Assembly (NCBI GenBank): GCA_037176725.1
Contig: JAZBRS010000020.1
Coordinates: 51,860,001-51,924,000, forward strand
Reading direction: 5' to 3'
Source of the DNA: Posidonia oceanica
Lineage: Eukaryota; Streptophyta; Magnoliopsida; Alismatales; Posidoniaceae
Length of the DNA: 64,000 nucleotides
Below the pieces are notes generated by a model. The model saw nothing but the letters and a program-made list of their open reading frames with translations, was not told where the DNA came from and did not search any database. The translations under genes were made by a program, and so were the position numbers. Shown in pieces: positions 43,625 to 54,400 of this stretch (position 1 is its first letter; the number at the start of each line of letters is the position of its first letter).

Positions 43625-46045
43625 TACAGCAAGTGTTGGACGCGACTAGCAGCAGCGTCCAATGTTGGACGCTGGAATAGCTCGCGTCCTACACAGGCAG
43701 AAACCAAAATGCAGAAAACATGCGATGCAAACTTGGAAAATAGGGATTTGATGCAATGTAAAAATCCAAGGACAGATAGAGCATGCTGGGAAATCAAAAC
43801 ACAAGGCCCAGAAATTAGAAGCAAGATCAAGGTGATTCTTGAAAAGAAGAAAAGAAGAAAAAGGGAGCAGAGGGTGTTGGACGCTCAGATTGACAGCGTC
43901 CAATGTTGGACGCTGAGATCTGGCCGTCCAACAACCAAGCCATGCTTTTGAGAAAAATGAATGCATGCAGGCTATATGGATGCAGATGCAAAAATGCAGT
44001 GCAAGAGATGCATGAGATGCAGGACTAACTTAACAGAGGATTAGGAGGGGATTAGAGCAAAGGGGCAAGCCAGGATTAAGGGTCAGAACAAACAGGTTGT
44101 TGGACGCCATAGGCATAGTGTCCAACGTTAGACGCCATAGTGGCAGACGTCTAACATAGGCTAGAAGACAGAGAGAAGAGGAAGCAAACAAAAAACAAAC
44201 TAAAGGAAAAATAAAATAAAATAAAAAGAGTGGGAGCATGCGTTTGGGCTACTGGATGTGCATAGGACAAACAAGCAAACAAGGGGAGCATAAAAGATGC
44301 AATCAGATCTTACCTGGGGTCTGTGCCAGGTCAGAGACACAACCAAGGTGTTGGACGTGAGCTAGGCTGACGTCCAATGTTGGACGCCAGCACCAGCAGC
44401 GTACAACACTCTAGGGGGCACAACACACAAAAAACATGAATAAAATAGCCAGAATAATTCAAAGAAGTTAAAGAACAGTTGCTAGAGAGGCTAAGCATGC
44501 ATAAGAACACAAGAGACATGCAAAGAAGCAGATCAGGAAGACATGCAAGCTTTGAACCAAAGATGGGGAGGTCAGGACGTTGGACGCTAGAGCCAGCAGC
44601 ATCCAACGTTGGACGCTGAAGGCTCTAGCGTCCAATGACCCAAACATGCAGACTCACCTGTTCTAAAGGGGGAGCTCAGCTCAGACCCCACCTACATGCA
44701 TGCAAACACTTTAAAGGCATGTAAGCAACTAACAGGAGCATGCATAGCAATCATTTGAGCTAAGGAAAGCAAGAAAGGGAGAATATGCATGAGAGAAGAA
44801 AGCTTTAAACTTTGCAAAAGAAGTAAACAACTTAGAGAAATCCTAGCAAACCTAAGCATGGTTGCCATAGGGGCCAGGCATCTCTAAGTAGGCATGGATC
44901 ACAAAATAATACTCAAAATATGCAAGATGGAGGCATGGCAGCAAAGTAAAGCAAGCAGAGGTGTTGGACGCTAGGTGAACCAGCGTCCAACATTGGACGT
45001 GGCTCACACTAGCGTCCAACGCAGGCAGGAGACAGATGGATCATTAAGCATGCAAAAAAGCTTCTAATAAGCATGGGATAAACTAATAAGCATGGTATAA
45101 CATTAGGGAGCACTAAGGGAAACATATGGCATATATTTACAAAGAAGCAAGCAAAGATAAAGCATGGAAAGCATTCAAACAAGGACTAAGCTAAGCAGAG
45201 TGTTGGACGTTGCTACAGCAAGCGTCCAACGTTGGACGCACCAGCTAGTGCGTCCAACACACTGAACTTCCTCTTGGCCTCGAATCTCGACCAAAAGAGT
45301 TCAAAAAAATGTAAAAATGCATGGGAGCGTAACACTAGACATGCAAGACTAAAGGGGATGAAGTGCTTACCGTTTGGCGGCCCAGAACAGTGGCTCCACC
45401 TCGTTCGCCGGCGTTGCGGGTGTATCTACAGCAGCAACTTCGGCGAGGGTGTCTGAGCAGCTCAGAGCTCCGGAGGAGGTCGCGAAGGGTCGAGGACGGA
45501 GAGGGGAGTGCGCTCTGTGCTCTAGAGGTGGCGAATTCTCCCTGGTCTCAGTGGGGTGAATGCTGCAACCGCTGGAAGGAGGCTGTTTTGTTGGGTTTGG
45601 AGGCTTAAGTTCAACGGTGGCAGGGATTTTGGCAGGCAATGGCAGGCAGTGGCAGGCATGGCAGGCCAAAGCAAGGGTGGGAGGTCTTCGAGGGATGTCA
45701 GGTAGTTAGTGCTGGAGGTGCGGATGGTCGCCGAAGTCTTCGTGGTGGCAGTGATGGGCTGGCAAAGTGCTGGCTCCGGAGGAGAGCGGAAAACGGGCAG
45801 GAGCACGAGATTGGTTGGTGGCAGGCTGTCACGCGGCCTTGGCGGCTAGTGGGTGGCGTGGAGTGGTGAGGGGACGGCTAGTAAGTGGTGTACGGGCAGT
45901 GGAATGGACAGGAGGTGAGCCAGAGGGGGCGGAGCAGCTATTGCTGCACTCGAGCCGTTGGACGCCAGACCAGAGCACATCCAACATTGGACGCTAGCAC
46001 AGGCCGCGTCCAACGTTGGACGCTGCCTATTCCAGCGTCCAACAC
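43625..46045 (-). repeat. Eight dispersed GTTGGACGC/GCGTCCAAC palindromic clusters
   Basis: Clusters near 43635, 43880, 44100, 44350, 44580, 44960, 45205 and 45955, roughly 220-750 bp apart. Perfect 18-bp palindromes GCGTCCAACGTTGGACGC are at 45222-45239 and 46006-46023. Not seen in the other LTRs. Confidence 0.85.
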
Positions 46046-46263
46046 ACTCAGGTGGCACAAGCTGCAAATGGGCTTGGGCTTGGGCCTAGAAGTGTTGTAA
46101 AAGTTGCAAATAACTTGGTAAAGGCTTCTAGGGCTTTGGGCAAGGTTTTGGGTTTGGTTTGGGCTAGAAAAAATGGGTTAGAAAAGGGATGCCATTCCAG
46201 AGTCCACACGAGCCTACAGGAGAAAACAACCAACTTTCGGGTTCTCAGAATGGGGTGTCTACA

Positions 46264-49200
46264 GTACCAGATGGATGAAGTCCCGCCTACATGATTCCTC
46301 GTACTGGACGGACTAGTACATGCTCTCCTTTCGCGCAACTTTGTACTGGACGAACGAAGTCCCGCATGCTTGATTCCTCGTACCGTATGGACGAGGTCAA
46401 GCCCTCCTTTCGCGCGACTTCGTACCGGTCAGACGAAGTCCTGCCTGCTTGATTCCTCGTACCGGTTGGACGAGGACAATCTCTCCTTCTTGTGACTTTG
46501 TCTGGATGGACAAAGTCTTGCATGCTTGATTCCACGTACCAGACGAACAAAGACCAGCACTCCAATTGTGTGACTTCGTATAGGATGGTCGAAGTCCCGC
46601 GTGCTTGATTCCTCGTACATGACAGACTAGGACAAGCTCTCCTTTTGCACGACTTCGTACCAGAAGGAAGAAGTCTCTCCCACTTCATTCCTCGTACCGG
46701 ACGGACGAGGACAAGATTTCCATTCGCACGACTTCGTACCGATGGGACATAATCCTGCCACCTTGATTCCTCGTTCCGGATGGATGACGACAAGCTCTCC
46801 TTTCGTGCGACTTCGAATAGGATGGACGAAGTCTTGCCTACTTAATTCCTCGTACCGGACGGGCGAGGACAAGCTCTCCTTTCATGCGACTTCATACCGA
46901 ACGAACGAAGTCCCGCCTACTTGATTCCACATACCAGATAGGCAAGGACAAGCTCTCCTTTCGTGTGACTTCGTATTGGATGGACGAAGTGCAGCTTGCT
47001 TGATTCCTCGTACCGAACGGATGAGGACAAGCAATCCTTTCGCATGACTTCGTACCGGACGGACGATGTCCAGCCTGCTTGATTCATCATACCATACGGA
47101 CGAGGACATGCCCTCCTTTCACGCGACTTCATACCAAACGAACGAAGTCTCGCCTGCTTGATTACTCGTACCGGATGCACGAGGACATGCCTACCTTTCG
47201 CACGACTTCGTACCGGATGGTCGATGTCCCGCCTGCTTGATTCCTCGTACCTGATGGACGAGGACAAGTCCTCCTTTCGTGCGACTTCGTATCGGACGGA
47301 CGAAGCCCCACCTGCTTTATTCCTCGTACTAGATGGACGTGGAAATGCTCTCCTCTCGCGACTTCGTACCGGACGGATGTAGTCCTGCCTGCTTGATTCC
47401 TTATACCAGCTGGACAAGGACATGCTTTCCTTCCGTACGACATCGTAATGGATAGACGAAGTCCTGCCTACTTGATTCCTCATACCGAACGGACGAGAAC
47501 AAGCGTACCTTTCGCACGACTATGTACCAGACGTAAGAGGACATGCTCTCCTTTTGCACGGCTTCTTACCGGATGGATGAGGACAAAGCTTTCCTTTCGC
47601 ATGACTTTTTACCAGATGGATGAGGAAAAGCTCTCCTTTCAGGTGACTTCCTACAGGACAGACGAAGTGTAGCCTGCTAGATTCCTCGCAACAGACGGAT
47701 GAGGAAAAGCTCTCCTTTCAGGTGACTTCGTACAGGACAGACGAAGTGTAGCCTGCTTGGTTCCTTCTACCAGATGGACGAGGACAAGCCCACCTTTCGC
47801 TCGACTTCGTACCAGATGGACGTTGTCTCACCTGCTCGATTCCGCGTATCGGACAGAGGAGGACATGCCCTCCTTTCGCGTGACTTCATACCGGTCAGAT
47901 GAAGTCCCGCCTGCTTGATTCCTCATACCAGATGAATGAGGACAAGCCCACCTTTCGCATGACTTCGTACCGGATGGACGAAGTCCAACCTGCTTGATTT
48001 CTCAGACTGGACTGATGAGGTCAAGCCCTCCTTTTGCGCAACTTTTGTACCAGATGGACGAAGTTCAGCCTCCTTGATTCCTCGTACCGGATGCATGAGG
48101 ACTAGCCCTCCTTTCGGAAAACTTCGTACCAGACAGGCGAAGTCCGGCCTGCTTGATTTCTCAGATTGGACTGACGAGGTCAAGCCCTCCTTTCACACAA
48201 CTTTGTACCGGTTGGACAAAGTCCCACCTGCTTGATTCCTCGTACCAGACGGACGAGGACATGCCCTCCACTCGGGCGACTTCGTACCGGACGGACAAGG
48301 ACAAGCCCTCATTTCATGCGACTTCGTATCGAACGAACGAAGTCTTGCCTGCTTGATTCCTCATACCGGACAGACAAGGACAAGTCCTCCATTCCTGCGT
48401 CTTCGTACTGGACGGACGAAGTCCCGCCTGCTTGATTCCTCGTACCGGATGGACGAAGGCAAGCTCTCCTTTCACATGACTTCGTACTAGACAGACGATG
48501 TCCTGCATGATTGATTCCTCGATACGGACTAACAAGGGCAAGCCCACCTTTCGCACGACTTCGTTCCGGACAGACGATGGCTCGCCTGCTTGATTCCTCA
48601 TACCGAGTGGATGAGGACAAGCACCCCATTTTCGCGACTTCGTACAATACGGATGAAGTCCCACCTATTTGATTTCTCGTACTGAATGGACGAGGACAAG
48701 CCTTCCTTTTGCTCGACTTCGTATCGGACGGATGAAGTCCCGCCTGCATGATTCCTCGTACCGGACGGACATGGACATGCTCTTCGTTCACACGACATCG
48801 TACTGAAAGGATGTAGTCCGGCTTGCTTGAATCTTCGTACCGGACAGACGAGTACAAGCCCTCCTTTCGAGCGACTTCGTAATGGACTGACGAAGTCCCG
48901 CCTGCTTGATTACTCTTACCAGACGGACGAGGACAAGCTCTTCTTCTTGTGACTTTGGCCAGATTGATGAATTCCTGCTTACTTGATTCCTCGTGCCGAG
49001 AGGACGAGGACATGCTTTCCTTTCGCTCAACTTCGTACCGAACGGATGATGTTCCGCCAGCTTGATTTCGCATAATAGACGAATGAGAACATGCTCTCCT
49101 TTCACACGACTTCGTACTAGACAGTCGAAGTCCCTCCCGCTTCATTCCATGTATCGGATAGACAAAGTCCCGCCTGCTTGATTCCTCGTACTGGTCGAAC

Positions 49201-49942
49201 AAGGACAATCACTCATTCAAGTGACATTGTCTGGACAGACGAAGTCCTGCATGCTTGATTCCTCGTACCTAACGAATGAGGTCCAACTCTCCAATTACGC
49301 GACTTCATACTGGATGGGCGAAGTCCCGCGTGCTTGAGTCCTCGTACCTGACAAATGAGGACAAGCTCTCCTTTTGTGCAACTTCATACCGGACGAAATA
49401 AGTCCCTCCCGTTTCATTCCTCGTACTGGACAGACGACGACAAGCTATCCAATCGCACGACTTCGTACTGGTGGGATATTATCCCGCCACCTTGATTCCT
49501 TGTACCGGATGGACGATGACAAGCTCTCCTTCCGTGCGACTTCGAATAGGATGGACGAAGTCTCGCCTACTTATTTCCTCGTACCGATCGGATGAGGACA
49601 AGCTCTCCTTTTGCACGACTTCATACCGGATAGACGAAGTCCCGCCTACAAGATTCCAGGTACCAGACGGACAAGGACAAGCTCTCCTTCATGTGACTTC
49701 GTACTAGACAGACGAAGTATAGCCAGCTTGAATCCTAGAATTGGACGAACGAGGACAAGCAGTCTTTTCGCGCGACTTTATAACGAACAGATGATGTCCG
49801 GCATGCTTGATTCATCGAACCGTATGGACGAGGACGTGCCCTCCAATCGCACGACTTCGTACCGGTGGGATATTATCCCGCCACCTTGTTTCCTCATACC
49901 GGATGGACGAGGACATGCCTACCATTAGCACGACTTCGTACC
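46264..49942 (+). repeat. 78-bp satellite array, about 47 monomers
   Basis: Each monomer has two hairpins with a near-identical 9-nt loop: GACTTCGT-ACCGGACGG-ACGAAGTC, spacer CCGCCTGCTTGATT, then CCTCGT-ACCGGACGG-ACGAGG and ACAAGCTCTCCTTTCGCGC. The centres are about 37 and 41 bp apart, so the monomer looks like a diverged dimer. A longer-range duplication (about 46570-47115 against 49280-49835, offset about 2.7 kb, near 35 monomers) marks a higher-order period. Both ends are LTR termini (element C right flank, element D left flank), so it is the only candidate for host DNA in the window. Confidence 0.93.
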
Positions 49943-50619
49943 TGTAGCGATCCCAATGTTTGGATTGTCCATGCACGATGCCAAAGCTTGCATGCACCGA
50001 TCGGAATCAGGTTCACTATTAGCGGGTGCATCCAAGAAGGAAGGCTTGACTCGAAAACACTTAAAAAAGGGAAAAAAGGAAAGAAAAGGAGAAGATAAGA
50101 CAAATCAAAGTCGCCACCGTGTCTATTAAGTCGGGAGACAAGGAAAACTGGGGAAATGCGTGAATAAACACGCAAAACCAAGCAAAAGATGCAATGCGAT
50201 GCAATGAAATGCAAATGATGTGACTCGTGCCTAGGATAAGGGCAATATGGTCATTACGGGCCATGAGAAAGGGCAAGGACTCTTGTTACGTGCAGAGAAG
50301 GTGTTAGGCACCCCCCACACGCCCGAGAATCGGTCTTTCTAGGCTTACACTCGCATACACAGGGAAATGCATACTTTAAATGCCTAAGTGCCATGAATGC
50401 CTAATTAGATGCTCAAAGGTGTGCTCTAAGTGATGGAATGCGTGCAAGGAATTAAACATGCAGTCTATGTGCTCAGCAGCTTTGTCTGTGTTCCGAACCG
50501 GGCGAACCCTGGTTCGTGAGAACTCCAGGCAGTAAGCATGACTGCCCTAGTGCAAGTGCAAGTGATAAAACAAAACAACGGTAAAACCAGACACATGCAA
50601 GCGACATGTAAAGGAAAAT

Positions 50620-50930
50620 AGGAGCAAACATGCAAAACGGTGCGAGAAATGAAAGTAGGAGCGCAAAATGGTGCAAGAGCAAGCAAAAAGGAAAGCGGGC
50701 ACGCAAAACGGTGCAAAAACGGGCAAAAATAAATGCCGACACGCAAAGCAGCGTGAAAACGAACAAAAATAGATGCGGGCACGCAAAACGATGCGAAAAT
50801 AGGCGAAAACAGATGCTGGCACGCAAAATTGTGCGAAAACGAACAAAAATAGATGCGGGCACGCAAAACGATGTGAAAACAGGCGAAAACAGATGTTGGC
50901 AAGCAAAACGGTGCAAGAGCAAAGGAAAAC
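50620..50930 (-). repeat. 30/60-bp tandem repeats in D LTR
   Basis: Copies of GCGGGCACGCAAAACGATGC and GAACAAAAATAGATGCGGGC; about half the copies form a 60-bp higher unit. Open frames across it are repeat products. Confidence 0.8.
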
Positions 50931-51084
50931 AGGCTATGCAAGTGCGGAAACAAAATATCGTAAAAATCATGCAATGTAGATGTAAAAACATGCAAAGGGG
51001 AAAAATAAAACAAGTAAAGAGAGGCAAGCAATGTAAGTGTGAAAACAAATACCGCTTAAGGACCATGCAATGCAGGTGTGAAGA

Positions 51085-51410
51085 CCTGCAAAGGGGAAAG
51101 AAAGCAAGCAGAGGGATCACCACTATCCTGTGACTGTTTCCCACTAAACCGTCCCACGATGTGTCTCGCACGCTGCCCAAAGCTCACGGTGCAATCAGAT
51201 CGTGGAAAAGGGGGAAGAAGGCTGTGATCTGTAGTGAACCCAAGAAAAACTCAACCCAAAGACACCAAGAAGACGGGAAAAAACGAAGTAGAGTGGATAG
51301 GCAAGAGGGGAAGTCCTAATCTACGTGTGCGGAAAACGCGGAGCGAAAACAATGCATGCAATGCAAGTGATATGTGACAAAGTGCTATGCAGTGATTCAG
51401 ATGGACTTAC
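51085..51410 (-). other. Putative LTR-internal intron, element D
   Basis: Donor CTAAG|GTAAGTCC at 51410, acceptor TTTCCCCTTTGCAG|GTC ending at 51085, 326 nt. Confidence 0.55.
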
Positions 51411-54400
51411 CTTAGAGATCTGAGGCTTGATCTGAGGTAACCATGGTCAGCATGAAAGTCCGCTCCACTAGGATGATCCGGGTAGCTTGGTTGCGAAGAT
51501 GCGGCGGTCCGATCGGGAGATATACAGGCCTCAAGGTCAAAAGACCCAAAACCAAGGAAAGGGAGGAATCTAACTGCAAGTAGTTCCTAGGGGTGTGTAG
51601 AACAGGGCCTCCCACATGCATGGGAGCTAAGGCTGCTCAAAAGTGTGCTAAGATGCTAAGTGCAATGATGTATGGGTGCAATGCATGTAAAAAAGCAAAG
51701 ATGAGGGCCTAAGTGACATTGAATGAGACTATAGGGGGCTATGTGCAAATTAACCGTAAGTGTGTGCAAAACAGTGCAAATGTATGCAAGAATGCTAATG
51801 CAGGGATGCATAAGCTAAATGCAATGTTAATTAGGATGAATGCATGCAAAAATGCAAGAAAATGACCTAAATGCAGTTTTTGAAAACTTACAGGGCATAA
51901 ATGCAATGCAAAGAAAGCATGCAAACTTATAAAAGTTGAAAACATGGACTTATATGCAATTTCAGAAAACTGTTGGGCTTTTTAACAATACAATGTGGTT
52001 TAAAATGCAACTAACATGGCATTTAAATGCATGGAGGACTAAAATGCAATTAAACTATTTTTATGGGTTTTTCTGCAATGCAATAAGATAAGAAACAGAA
52101 ATTAAATGAAAGATGAATGCTCTGAGGACTAATGTGCAATTACAGAATTTTTGTGGGTTTTATATGGAATGAAATGTGCAAATTTAAACTACTGATTCAC
52201 AGAATGTGGACTTAAGTGCAATTACAGCATGTTTTTGTGTTTTTTAGTAATGCCATATGATTTAAATGCAGATTAAATGAGTTTTTAAACTACTGATGGA
52301 CTGATATGCAAATAAACATGTTTTCTGGATTTTTTTAGTAATGCAATAAGGTTTTAAATGCAGATTAAATGAAATCTAACAATTGAACAGGACAAAGATG
52401 CAAATAAAATGTATTTTTGGGTTTTTCAGTAATGCGATAAGGCTTTAAATGCAGATTAAATGATGAATGATTGAACTGAGGACTAAAATGCAATTAAAAC
52501 ATGCTTCTAGGCTGTTTATTAATGCAATATAGTTTAAATGCTGATTTAAATGAAATGCATGAACTGTGGAGGACTGATATGTAAATAAAATAGATACAGG
52601 GGCTAAAATGCAATGCAGTAAGGTAAATATGAAATCTAAATGATATGAATGCATGAACTAAGGACTGATGTGCAAATGAAGTAAGTGCAGGGGCTAAAAT
52701 GCAATGCAGTAAGATTTAAAACAAAATTTAAATAATTTTCAATCAACCACAGGACTTGAAAGTAAATAAAATAAAAGACAGGGTCTAAAATGCAATGTAA
52801 TAAGGAAAACATGTGATTTAAATGACTTTTAATAACTGAAGGTGGACTAAAGTGCAAATAAAACTAAACAGAGGGCTCAAATGCAATGTGATATGATAAA
52901 ATGCAGATTAAATGATTTCTATGTATCAACAGAGGACTCAAGTGCAAATATAATAAGTTGCAGAAGTTAAATGTAATGTAATAAGATAAAAACAAACATT
53001 TAAATGATATTAATCAACTACAGGACTTAAAAGTAAATAAATTAAGCTACTGGACTGAAAGTAAATGAAATTAAAACTATTTGAACTATAGAAGGATTAA
53101 AATGTAATAAACGGAAATGAAAGATATTAAAAGCAATGTAATATAGTTTTAATTCAGATTTAAATAAAACTTAAACTACTGTTGGACCTAAAAGCAAATA
53201 AGTAAAACTAAAAGACACTAATGCAATGCAAGGGTAAAGTTACTAAGTTAAAAAAAAATAACTTAAAACCTAAACTAATGGTAATAAAAAATGAATGGGC
53301 TACAGTGGCATGCGGCTGCTGCCTGCGAAGACGGTCTGTGCCGGTGGAGCTCGAGGGGGCGTCCAGACGATGCAGCGAGGAGCGGAGTGGCACGGCAGGG
53401 GCTCTACAGTGGCCGCTCGTTGCCGGAGAAGAAGGCGGAGCGCAGCGGCGCTCGGATTCCGGCTGAGGGGCCAAACCTAATATCTAAATGCATGGGAAGC
53501 TAGAGCATGATGCAAGGAGTTGGGAAACGGAGCACGTTACCTGCGATGAGGGCCGAGGAGTGCTGGCAACGTCGGTGGCTCGCAGCGGTCCAGCGGTGGG
53601 TTGCTGTGGTGCTCGGAGGGGCCAGAGGGCAAGCGGACGACGCCAGCGTGTTCCACGCGTGCAGGCGATGCTCCAAGTGCGCCCAGAAGTTGAATGCGAC
53701 GGCCAGAGGGGGATCTGAGATCTTTGGGTGTCGGCAGTGGGGGCTGAGGTCGTCCAAGCGGTCTATGGCTCTCCAGGCCAAGGTGGAAGCTGCTCTGGGT
53801 TGGTGGAGGTCCCAAGAACGTGATGGAGGGGTTTAATTGAGATGATGGGGCTTCTAGAGGGAGGTGTGTGGGTTTGAAGATTTCTGGGCAGTTGGGTGCT
53901 TAAGTGTTTGTAGTGGAATGTGGGGAGTGTGGTAGGTTTCTAGGTGAAATGCTGGGTGGCTTGGGAAGGTGGTTGCTTGGTGAGTGCGGTGGTGAAATCT
54001 AGGACGTTTCTGATGGCTGTGGTGCTAGTTTTGCAATGGAGAAGGCAGGTCTGGAGGAGTTGGGTGCTGAAGGGTTTGGGGGGCGATTTTAGGGGGAATT
54101 CTTGGGTGTTTTCTGGATCTGGAAGAAGCACAAGGAAGGCCAGAGGGTTCTGAGTTTGAGTATGTGTGTATCTGGGCGTTCTGGGTGGGTTTTCTAGTTT
54201 TGTTCTCCTCTTCTTCTCTCTGTGTGTGAGTGAGGACAGTGGGGAGCATGGTGGCTGCTGTGAGAGGAGGCATGGCTGCTGGTAGGAGCATGGGTGGTGA
54301 TGGAGGTCGTGGGAGCATGGTGAGGTCGTGGAGGCTGTTAGGAGGATGGCCTGGAAGTCATGGGATGTTAGGTGAGGTTTTTTTTTAAAAAGAGGGGGAG

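Larger units (their letters stand above)
27359..46263 (-). mobile_element. Element C: most complete Tat/Ogre-type element (5' LTR to 3' UTR), 3' end lost
   Basis: Minus-strand element with 5' LTR 46263-41846, PBS, leader, gag, pro-pol, DUF7745-like ORF, 48-bp hairpin array, double stem-loop and 65-bp hairpin array. The remaining 3' UTR, polypurine tract and 3' LTR are missing, because at 27358/27359 the sequence passes into the plus-oriented 3' LTR of A. Its LTR is shorter than those of A, B and D and only partly related, while the internal coding region is close to D, suggesting LTR exchange or rapid LTR turnover. The right flank begins GTACC inside the satellite. Confidence 0.87.
41846..46263 (-). 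repeat. 5' LTR of element C (4.4 kb, divergent type)
   Basis: Runs from TGTAGACACCCCATTCTG (46263) to CGCATTTCACA (41846). It shares with the other LTRs the promoter-proximal palindrome (about 43374-43392), the putative intron (43175-42864) and the block near 42120-42400. The first 2.6 kb are different: a GC-rich part (45360-45950) and eight dispersed GTTGGACGC / GCGTCCAAC motifs. It lacks the long A-rich tract and the AACCCTAG-rich start. Confidence 0.85.

Noticed and set aside
48309..49208. 299-residue minus-strand open frame and several similar ones in the satellite
   Set aside because: A 78-bp monomer equals 26 codons, so any frame lacking a stop in the monomer stays open. The peptide is just a 26-residue repeat.
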